Origin: JBFGCM01 sp041581135
GTDB lineage: Bacteria > Actinomycetota > Acidimicrobiia > Spongiisociales > UBA5794
Assembly (NCBI GenBank): GCA_041581135.1
Contig: JBFGCM010000036.1
Location: 1 to 32,850, forward strand
Direction of reading: 5' to 3'
DNA: 32,850 bases
The notes under the pieces were generated by a model. That model was not told where the DNA came from and ran no database searches. It saw nothing but the letters and a program-made list of their open reading frames with translations. Below are positions 8,390-14,555 of this stretch, in pieces. A program made the position numbers and the translations under genes. Numbering within the stretch: position 1 is the stretch's first letter; the number at the start of each line of letters is the position of its first letter.

Positions 8390-8901
8390 CACGCACGCTC
8401 ATCTTCACGCTCCTCGTAGCGCTGGTCGCCGTCGGGTGTGGCGGCGCCGCCGAGACCGCCGACGTGGCCGCGCCCACAGCCGATTCCGGTTCGGACCTCC
8501 CCGACGTGGACGTCGTCGATGTGGTCACCGGAGCCACGGTGAACGTGGCGACGCTGGCACCGGGAGACAAGCCGCTTCTCGTGTGGTTCTGGGCCCCCCA
8601 CTGACCTTTCTGCCGGCAGGAGGCGCCGGCTATCGAGCAGTTCGCTCGAGCACACGCAGACGAAGTCACGGTGGTGGGCCTCGGCACTCAGGACAGCATG
8701 GAGGAGGCGCAGGCCTTCGTTACCGAGTTCGGCATCGAGTCCGCGCAGATGCTCTGGGATCCGGGTTTCGACTCGTGGCTCGCATTGGGGATTCGCGGCC
8801 AGCCGAATGCCATCCTGTTCGATCCCGGCGGCACGGGACTGTTGCTCTTCCCGGGCTACCTCAACCCCGACGCCGTGCTCGAAGAGGTGCGCAAGCTCTG
8901 A
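8386..8901 (+). CDS. Thioredoxin/TlpA-like lipoprotein with in-frame UGA (candidate selenoprotein, U-x-x-C)
   Basis: A 171-residue open frame with one internal TGA at 8602-8604 (codon 73). Residues 1-18 are a lipoprotein signal ending in VAVGC (C18). The fold then follows TlpA/thioredoxin: LLVWFWAPH, then UGA, then PFCRQEAPA (C76), a helix, VTVVGLGTQ, and the cis-Pro loop RGQPNAILF (P140). The UGA sits exactly where the first, nucleophilic Cys of WAPxCxxC is expected, the second Cys is kept, and the downstream half stays in the same frame with normal codons. Two hairpins follow the UGA, the second with an AGUUC loop 34 bases downstream. This fits selenocysteine insertion. Alternatives are a Cys-to-stop point mutation in a pseudogene or a base error. 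No sel genes lie in the window. Confidence 0.65.
8633..8649 (+). promoter_or_regulatory. Candidate bacterial SECIS hairpin
   Basis: A perfect 6-bp stem TCGAGC (8633-8638) / GCTCGA (8644-8649) closes a 5-base loop AGTTC. The loop has a G at its second position, followed by T, as is typical for the SelB-binding loop of bacterial SECIS elements. It begins 34 bases after the in-frame TGA, within the usual window of about 16-37. A second hairpin, GCCGGC (8612-8617) / GCCGGC (8625-8630) with loop AGGAGGC, lies between, only 13 bases from the TGA. Neither is proof. Confidence 0.4.
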
Positions 8902-9318
8902 TCAACTCGCCAACCAGGGGTCGGCGAACAGGCAGAAGGGGTGCCCTGCCGGATCCAGCATGACGCGGACGTCGTCTTGGGGCTGATAGTCGGCGACCCT
9001 GGCACCGATCTCCACTGCGTAGGCCACGCCGGCCTCGAGGTCGCCGACGCCGATGTCGAGGTGCATCATCATCAGCGGCTCGTCCGCAGCTCCGGGCCAG
9101 GTGGGCGGTCGGTAGTGCTCCTCCCACTGGAACTCGAGCTTCTGCTGACCGTCGGGTGAACGCAGCTTCGCCCAGCCGTCCTCCTCCGGGTACCCGGGTC
9201 GCGAACCCTCGCTCGCCACCATGGTCCAGCCGAGGAGCCGCTCGTAGAACTTGGCGAGCCCGATGGGATCGTCCGAATCGAGCACCGGTCCCGTGACGAC
9301 CATTCGCGGTCGCTGCAT
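8902..9318 (-). CDS. VOC family protein (glyoxalase/bleomycin-resistance fold)
   Basis: A 138-residue protein with the paired beta-alpha-beta-beta-beta modules of the vicinal-oxygen-chelate superfamily. Visible features are DDPIGLAKFYERLLGW in the first module, then MMHLDIGVGDLEAGVAYAVEIGA, VMLDPAGHPFCLF and the end. H and E/Q positions in these strands could bind metal, but the enzyme class cannot be told. GAAAGG six bases before ATG 9318 supports that start over a longer frame up to 9375. Its stop codon abuts the stop of the thioredoxin-like gene with no gap. Confidence 0.85.
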   Translation of the reverse strand: MQRPRMVVTGPVLDSDDPIGLAKFYERLLGWTMVASEGSRPGYPEEDGWAKLRSPDGQQKLEFQWEEHYRPPTWPGAADEPLMMMHLDIGVGDLEAGVAYAVEIGARVADYQPQDDVRVMLDPAGHPFCLFADPWLAS

Positions 9319-9411
9319 GCGTGGCCTTTCGTCGCCTGGTCGCGTCATCCTCGTACGGACCGAATCGTCGGACAAGGTGCTTCACCCATGACCCAGCCCA
9401 CCCCTCGGAAG

Positions 9412-9417
9412 TAGGGT
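9412..9417 (+). promoter_or_regulatory. -10 hexamer TAGGGT, leaderless start of the ABC operon
   Basis: TAGGGT ends six bases before ATG 9424, the first gene of the transporter operon. It is the likely promoter for at least the first three genes. Confidence 0.5.
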
Positions 9418-9423
9418 GGCCGG

Positions 9424-10305
9424 ATGCAGGAGGCCGCGGCCCAGCCATCGCTCATGACCCGGGCGCGCCCCGCCATCGCCGTCACCGTCATCGTCGTGGT
9501 CCTGGCCGGACTGTGGGAGTTGTACAAGCTCGTGGGACAGACCACCGGGGGCACGTGGCCCTTCACGTCCTTAGGACTACCGGTGCGGCCTGACAACATC
9601 ACCATGCCCCACGTCTGGGACATGATCGGTGAGCTGTTCGTGCCGGCCAGACGCGGTGGCGAGCTCCTCATCGTGATCTTGCTGAAGGGGGCACTCTTCA
9701 CCATGAGGGAAGCGCTGCTCGGCTTCGTCATCGGTGGGGTGGTGGGATTCGGTCTAGGTGTGCTGTTCGTACGCTCCACCCTGGCCGAGCGGAGCTTCAT
9801 GCCCTACGTGGTGGCGTCCCAAACGGTGCCGATCATCGCCATCGCCCCGATGGTCGTCATCTGGGGCAGCCGGCTCGACTGGCCACCGTGGATCTCGGTG
9901 TCGATCATCTCGGCCTACCTCACGTTCTTCCCGGTGACGATCAACACCTTGCGGGGGCTACGGTCGCCCGACCCCACGGCGCTCGAGCTGATGCGGTCCT
10001 ATGCGGCGACTCCTCGAGACGTACTGTGGAAGGTCCAGGTACCGGCCGCCTTGCCCTACATCTTCACGGCGCTCAAGGTGTCGGCCACTGCGAGCATCAT
10101 CGGCGCCATCGTCGGGGAGCTGCCCGCAGGGTTCGCCGACGGGCTGGGGCGCTCGCTACTGGTGTTCTCGCAGCAGTTCGCTACCCGCTCGGCGAAGCTG
10201 TACGGCACGGTGATCTTCACCGCGCTCGTCGGCATCGTGTTCGTCGGGTTGGTCACCCTGGCCGAGCACCGGTTCGTGGATGCGTCCCGGAGAGACACGG
10301 CATGA
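9424..10305 (+). CDS. ABC importer permease (SsuC/ThiX-type), first subunit
   Basis: A 293-residue inner-membrane permease of the BPD_transp_1 family. Hydrophobic helices are visible at ~17-36, ~85-115, ~125-150, ~160-180, ~215-235 and ~262-285. The EAA-like cytoplasmic loop contains ALELMRSYAATPRDVLWKV followed by PAALPYIFTALKVSA, the site that docks to the ATPase. The family serves sulfonate, nitrate, thiamin-precursor and related substrates. It overlaps the ATPase gene in ATGA. With the second permease at 11090 it probably forms a heterodimeric channel. The neighbouring genes suggest that the cargo is a pyrimidine or related heterocycle; this is inferred from context. Confidence 0.9.
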   Translation: MQEAAAQPSLMTRARPAIAVTVIVVVLAGLWELYKLVGQTTGGTWPFTSLGLPVRPDNITMPHVWDMIGELFVPARRGGELLIVILLKGALFTMREALLGFVIGGVVGFGLGVLFVRSTLAERSFMPYVVASQTVPIIAIAPMVVIWGSRLDWPPWISVSIISAYLTFFPVTINTLRGLRSPDPTALELMRSYAATPRDVLWKVQVPAALPYIFTALKVSATASIIGAIVGELPAGFADGLGRSLLVFSQQFATRSAKLYGTVIFTALVGIVFVGLVTLAEHRFVDASRRDTA

Positions 10306-11093
10306 CCGCGAACGAGGCGATGGTGCGAGCCGAGCAGGTGAACAAGGTGTTCGGTGGAGACGGAGCCGACCGGGTCGAGGCGCTGCGCGACATCGACCTC
10401 ACCATCGACACCGGTGAGTTCGTGTCACTCATCGGACCATCCGGGTGTGGCAAGAGCACGCTGCTGCGACTCATCGGCGATCTGCTCACTCCGTCCGGCG
10501 GCCGGCTCACCGTCAACGGCAAGCCGCCTCACCAGGCGCGTCTCGACCGCGACTACGGCATGGTGTTCCAGCACGCCACGCTGCTCGACTGGCGAACCGT
10601 GTCGCGCAACGTCGAGTTGCCGCTGGAGATCCTCGACATCCCCGCCGAGCGGCGGCATGTGCGTGCCGCTGAGATGCTGGAACTGGTGCAGCTCGGCTCC
10701 TTCGGCGAGCACTACCCCTGGCAACTGTCCGGGGGCATGCAGCAACGCGTGGCCATCGCTCGGGCCCTCACCTTCCAGCCCTCGTTGCTGCTCATGGACG
10801 AGCCGTTCGGTGCCCTCGACGAGATGACCCGAGAGCTCATGCAGCAGGAGGTGCTGCGCATCTGGCGGGAGACGCAGACGACGGTGGTGTTCGTCACCCA
10901 CTCGATCCCAGAGGCCGTGTTCCTGTCCAACCGCGTCGTAGTGATGTCGGCGCGCCCGGGCCGCATCTCCGAGATCGTGGACATCCCATTGCCCCATCCC
11001 CGCAACGAGAACACCAGGGAATCGAGCGACTACTACGAGAAGATCACCGAGGTGAGGGAGGCACTGCGCCGCGAGAACGGAGCGGCCGCGTGA
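10302..11093 (+). CDS. ABC importer ATP-binding protein (SsuB/ThiZ-type)
   Basis: A 263-residue cytoplasmic ATPase. Walker A is GPSGCGKST at residues 45-53, the Q-loop is at VFQ (88-90), the signature is LSGGMQQR (142-149) and Walker B with catalytic Glu is LLLMDE (162-167). The D-loop is ALDE and the switch His is in FVTHSI. It powers the two neighbouring permeases. The start at ATG 10302 overlaps the previous stop by four bases; its own stop overlaps the GTG of the next gene in GTGA. All three are therefore translationally coupled. The frame is open further upstream but that part is antisense-frame read-through of the permease gene. Confidence 0.95.
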   Translation: MTANEAMVRAEQVNKVFGGDGADRVEALRDIDLTIDTGEFVSLIGPSGCGKSTLLRLIGDLLTPSGGRLTVNGKPPHQARLDRDYGMVFQHATLLDWRTVSRNVELPLEILDIPAERRHVRAAEMLELVQLGSFGEHYPWQLSGGMQQRVAIARALTFQPSLLLMDEPFGALDEMTRELMQQEVLRIWRETQTTVVFVTHSIPEAVFLSNRVVVMSARPGRISEIVDIPLPHPRNENTRESSDYYEKITEVREALRRENGAAA

Positions 11094-11956
11094 CCGACCA
11101 TCTGGATCCGCACGAGACCGACGTCCTCACCGCGTTTGAGGGCGATGTACCCGCCGGTACCCGCACCCCGTCGGCACTGCGGCACCGGCTGCGCCGCGCC
11201 GGGCCGGCGCTGGTCGCGTTCCTTCTGGTGGTCGCCTTGTGGGAAGGATTGGTGCGGCTGCTCAACGTGCAAGCGTTCATCCTGCCCCGACCGTCACAGA
11301 TCATCATCCGATTCATCGAGACCGCCGGGGAGATATGGCCGGCCGGGCTCAACACGCTGTACGAGGCCCTCGGCGGTTTCGTCATGGGGGTGACGGCCGG
11401 CATCGTGGCTGCGCTGGCCACCGTGCGGTGGGTGGCGGTCCGAGAAGGCCTCTTGCCGTTCGCGATTGCCGCCAACTCGATTCCGATCATCGCGCTGGCA
11501 CCCATCACCAACGCCTGGTTCTCGCTCACCAGCCCGGTCTCGAAGATGGTCGTGGTAGCGGTGATCGTCTTCTTCCCGGTGATGATCAACACGGCTCGGG
11601 GTCTCATCGAGGTGGAGGCCGCCGAGCTCGAGCTGCTGCGCTCCTACGCTGCCAGCCCTCGTGAGGTGATGCGGCGGGTGCGCGTGCCGCACGCGCTGCC
11701 GTATCTGTTCTCGGCGCTCAAGGTGGCCAGCGCCCTGTCGCTCATCGGCGCCATCGTGGCCGAGTACTTCGGCGGTTCCCAGGACGTCCTCGGCCAGTAC
11801 ATCGTGCGCAAGGCCAATCTGTTCCAGTTCCCGGACGCGTGGGCCGCCATCCTGGTGGCATCGATCCTCGGGCTGACCTTCTACGGACTCATCTTGCTGA
11901 CCGAACGCATCGTCATGCCCTGGCACGTCTCGTTCCGTGCCGCCGACGAGGCCTGA
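11090..11956 (+). CDS. ABC importer permease, second subunit
   Basis: A 288-residue BPD_transp_1 permease related to, but clearly different from, the first subunit. A longer polar N-terminus (~35 residues) precedes the first helix near 37-57. The docking loop reads ELELLRSYAASPREVMRRVRVP, close to the first permease's loop (identical spacing, ~half the residues the same). Two different permease genes flanking one ATPase gene suggest a heterodimeric membrane domain. The start GTG overlaps the ATPase stop. The substrate is set by the binding protein at 12026. Confidence 0.92.
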   Translation: MTDHLDPHETDVLTAFEGDVPAGTRTPSALRHRLRRAGPALVAFLLVVALWEGLVRLLNVQAFILPRPSQIIIRFIETAGEIWPAGLNTLYEALGGFVMGVTAGIVAALATVRWVAVREGLLPFAIAANSIPIIALAPITNAWFSLTSPVSKMVVVAVIVFFPVMINTARGLIEVEAAELELLRSYAASPREVMRRVRVPHALPYLFSALKVASALSLIGAIVAEYFGGSQDVLGQYIVRKANLFQFPDAWAAILVASILGLTFYGLILLTERIVMPWHVSFRAADEA

Positions 11957-11988
11957 GCGGCCTCCCACCCTCGACGGGAGCGGATCGA

Positions 11989-11994
11989 TAGGCT
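11989..11994 (+). promoter_or_regulatory. -10 hexamer TAGGCT for the binding-protein gene
   Basis: TAGGCT lies in the 69-base gap after the second permease. A start near 12001 would give a ~25-base leader with GAGGAGG at 12011-12017. A separate promoter would allow higher expression of the binding protein, as is common in such operons. Confidence 0.4.
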
Positions 11995-12025
11995 GACGCG
12001 GTTGCCTGAAGAGGAGGATGAGGGC

Positions 12026-13138
12026 ATGAAGCGCATCTCGAGGTTGCTGGCGCTCGTAGCGGCGCTGGCGCTCGTTGCCGCGGCGTGCGGCGGCGGCGAT
12101 GAAGGACTCGGTACCGGTGATTGCGACACGGTCGACGAGGTGAGGGTGCAGTTGCAGTGGGTGGCGCAGGCTCAGTTCGCCGGCTACTACGTGGCGAAGG
12201 ACCTCGGGTTCTACGGCGACGAGTGCTTGGAGGTCGAGATTCTCGAAGGTGGCCCCGATATCGTGCCGCAGCAGGTGCTGGCTACCGAAAGCGCCGAGTT
12301 CGGTCTGGCGTGGGTGCCCAAGGCCCTGGTGTCGCGCGAGGCCGGTGCCGATATCGTGAACATCGCCCAGGTCTTCGAACGCTCCGGCACCCTCGAAGTC
12401 TCGTTCAAGGAGGCCGGAATCACCGAGCCGGCGGACTGGGCAGGCAAGAAGGTCGGCAACTGGGGATTCGGCAATGAGTTCGAGCTGACGGCTGCGATCA
12501 ACAGATTCAACGTCGAGAACGTCGAGCTGGTCACGCAGGCGTTCGACATGCTGGCACTGCTGAACGGCGAGATCGATGCCGCGGAGGCGATGATCTACAA
12601 CGAGTATGCGCAGGTGCTCGAGGCGGTCAATCCGGCGACCGGTGAGCTGTACCAGCCCGACGACCTCAACGTGATCGACTTCAACGACATCGGCACGGCC
12701 ATGCTCCAGGACGCCGTGTGGGTGAACGCCGGGTGGATCGCCGAGGACGGCAATGAGGACATCGCCGAACGGTTCCTGAAGGCCACCTTCCGCGGTTGGA
12801 TTCACTGCCTCGACGAGTTCGACGAGTGTGTGCAAGTGGTCCTCGACAACGGCTCGACGTTGGGGGAGAGCCACCAGCAGTGGCAGCTCAACGAGATCCT
12901 GGGTCTCATCTTCCCGGCAACCGAGGGGATCGGTGTCATGAACGAGGCGCTGTGGGATCAGACGGTCGAGGTGGCGACGACGGAGATCCCCGAGCTGCAG
13001 GGAGTCGAGATCTCCGATGACGCCTTCCGCACCGACCTGGCGCAGGCGGCGGTCGACGGTCTGGACTCTGCCGGCCTCGACGTGAACGGCGACAGCTACG
13101 AGCGACGCACCATCGAGCTGCGGCCGGGCGGCGAGTAG
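12026..13138 (+). CDS. ABC importer substrate-binding lipoprotein (NMT1/Thi5-like)
   Basis: A 370-residue lipoprotein. The signal peptide ends in the lipobox LVAAAC around residue 24, followed by a GGG linker. The mature part is a type II binding fold of the NMT1/Thi5-like family: VQLQWVAQAQFAGYYVAKD and LGFYGDECLEVEILEGG near the start, then FGLAWVPKALVSREAG, GKKVGNWGFG and the hinge-region MLALLNGEIDAAEAM. Relatives bind pyrimidine or riboflavin precursors (ThiY, RibY). GAGGAGG eight bases before ATG 12026 fixes the start. It is followed by a strong terminator. Pyrimidine binding is suggested by the catabolic genes downstream but is not shown by the sequence. Confidence 0.9.
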   Translation: MKRISRLLALVAALALVAAACGGGDEGLGTGDCDTVDEVRVQLQWVAQAQFAGYYVAKDLGFYGDECLEVEILEGGPDIVPQQVLATESAEFGLAWVPKALVSREAGADIVNIAQVFERSGTLEVSFKEAGITEPADWAGKKVGNWGFGNEFELTAAINRFNVENVELVTQAFDMLALLNGEIDAAEAMIYNEYAQVLEAVNPATGELYQPDDLNVIDFNDIGTAMLQDAVWVNAGWIAEDGNEDIAERFLKATFRGWIHCLDEFDECVQVVLDNGSTLGESHQQWQLNEILGLIFPATEGIGVMNEALWDQTVEVATTEIPELQGVEISDDAFRTDLAQAAVDGLDSAGLDVNGDSYERRTIELRPGGE

Positions 13139-13160
13139 CAGGCGACGGAGGGACGCGATC

Positions 13161-13194
13161 CGGGGGCGGGCAAGGGCCCGCCCCCGCTAGTTTT
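13161..13194 (+). terminator. Strong intrinsic terminator after the binding-protein gene
   Basis: A perfect 11-bp G+C stem (13161-13171 with 13176-13186), loop AAGG, is followed by CTAGTTTT. It should end the ABC transcript before the amidohydrolase gene. The TAGTTT at 13188-13193 could also act as a -10 for the next gene. Confidence 0.85.
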
Positions 13195-13248
13195 GGAGGA
13201 ACGAGTATGCCTCGCGACCGGCGAGAGCCGGCACCCATAGGAGGATCC

Positions 13249-14091
13249 ATGCCCAACGTAGTCCGCGCCGCGATCGTCCAAACCGAGTGGACGGGCGACA
13301 AGGAATCGATGATCGAGCGGAACGTCGCATACGCCCGCCAAGCGGCCGAGCAGGGTGCCAAGGTGTTGTGCTTCCAAGAGCTGTTCTACGGCCCCTACTT
13401 CTGTCAGGTCCAGGACAACGAGCACTTCGAGTACGCAGAGCCCATCCCCAACGGGCCCACGACCAAGCTCATGCAGGACCTGGCCACGGAGACCGGCATG
13501 GTGCTGGTGGTGCCGATCTTCGAGAAGGCGGACGAGGGCTTCTACTACAACACGGCAGCAGTCATCGACGCCGACGGCTCCTATCTGGGGAAGTACCGCA
13601 AGACCCATATTCCGCACGTCAAGGGGTTCTGGGAGAAGTACTACTTCAGGCCGGGCAACCTCGGTTATCCGGTGTTCGACACCGCCGTGGGCAAGGTCGC
13701 GGTCTACATCTGCTACGACCGCCACTTCCCCGAAGGCTGGCGCGCTCTCGGCCTCAACGGTGCGAAGATCGTCTTCAATCCGTCGGCGACCAGCCGGGGT
13801 CTCTCCATGTACCTGTGGAACCTCGAACAGCCTGCGGCTGCCGTCGCCAACGAGTACTTCATCGGCGCCATCAACCGGGTCGGCCAGGAGCCCCTCGGGG
13901 ACAACGACTTCTACGGCTCGTCCTACTTCGTCGACCCGCGCGGTCAACTAGTGGGCGGTGCCGCCTCCGACGAGAAGGAGGAATTGGTGGTGCGCGACCT
14001 GGACCTCGACATGATCGAAGAGGTGCGCCAGCAGTGGGCCTTCTACCGTGACCGCCGGCCGGACGCCTACGACGACCTCGTCGCCCCCTGA
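13249..14091 (+). CDS. Beta-ureidopropionase-type nitrilase-superfamily amidohydrolase
   Basis: A 280-residue C-N hydrolase. The catalytic triad is visible as E44 (CFQELFYGPYF), K118 (KYRKTHIPH) and C155 (YICYDRHFPEGWR). The GFWEKYYFRPG loop and overall length match N-carbamoyl-beta-alanine/N-carbamoyl-putrescine amidases. With dihydropyrimidinase and an aminotransferase nearby, hydrolysis of N-carbamoyl-beta-alanine to beta-alanine, CO2 and ammonia is the best guess. ATG 13249 has AGGAGG four bases upstream and matches the family's usual start; ATG 13207, with GGAGGA at 13195-13200, would add 14 residues and is a real alternative. It lies just after a terminator, so it is probably separately transcribed. 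Confidence 0.9.
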   Translation: MPNVVRAAIVQTEWTGDKESMIERNVAYARQAAEQGAKVLCFQELFYGPYFCQVQDNEHFEYAEPIPNGPTTKLMQDLATETGMVLVVPIFEKADEGFYYNTAAVIDADGSYLGKYRKTHIPHVKGFWEKYYFRPGNLGYPVFDTAVGKVAVYICYDRHFPEGWRALGLNGAKIVFNPSATSRGLSMYLWNLEQPAAAVANEYFIGAINRVGQEPLGDNDFYGSSYFVDPRGQLVGGAASDEKEELVVRDLDLDMIEEVRQQWAFYRDRRPDAYDDLVAP

Positions 14092-14094
14092 GTC

Positions 14095-14460
14095 ATGGAC
14101 CACGCACGCGCCGCCCAGTGGCTCACCGATTACGTGGCGGCGTGGCGGGCGAGCGACCACGACCAGATCGTGGCGCTGTTCGCCCCTGATGCGACGTACC
14201 GCTACTCGCCGTGGCGGGATCCGATCGTCGGAGCCGCGGCGATCGCCGAAGCCTGGCTGAAAGAACCGGACGACCCGGACTCGTGGTCGGCGCACTACGA
14301 GCCGCTGGCGGTGGACGGTGACCTGGTGGTCAGCACGGGCCAGACCGACTATCCGGAGGAAGGCCACACCTACTCCAACATGTTCGTGCTGCGCTTCGAC
14401 GACCAAGGCCGCTGCCGCGAGTTCACCGATTGGTACATGAGGCACCCGAAACCGAAATAG
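14095..14460 (+). CDS. SnoaL/NTF2-like protein
   Basis: A 121-residue single-domain protein of the NTF2-like (SnoaL) fold. An N-terminal helix contains WLTDYVAAWRASDHDQIVALF, then APDATYRYSPWRDPIVGAAAI, and the C-terminal strands end in FVLRFDDQGRCREFTDWYM. Members act as small isomerases, hydrolases or binding proteins; no catalytic residue can be assigned here. It begins three bases after the amidohydrolase stop, so it is very likely cotranscribed and may serve the same pathway. Its stop is convergent with the multicopper oxidase gene. Confidence 0.85.
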   Translation: MDHARAAQWLTDYVAAWRASDHDQIVALFAPDATYRYSPWRDPIVGAAAIAEAWLKEPDDPDSWSAHYEPLAVDGDLVVSTGQTDYPEEGHTYSNMFVLRFDDQGRCREFTDWYMRHPKPK

Positions 14461-14555
14461 CCGGGGGCCCGCTCGTCACGGCGTCGAGGCTCAGGAGAGC
14501 TCCAGTGGGCTAGACGCGCTCAGCGAACCTGGCTTGACCGCTCTCGTCTTGTCCT

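Noticed and set aside
8671..8901. Independent short gene downstream of the in-frame TGA
   Set aside because: It starts in the middle of a thioredoxin fold, lacks a ribosome site and continues the upstream frame exactly, so it is part of one gene.
8386..8901. Genome-wide reassignment of TGA to an amino acid
   Set aside because: Many other genes here end in TGA at family-typical positions (for example 10305, 11093, 21446), so TGA is a normal stop.
11294..12874. 526-codon minus-strand frame over the second permease and binding protein
   Set aside because: Antisense shadow of two well-supported ABC genes.
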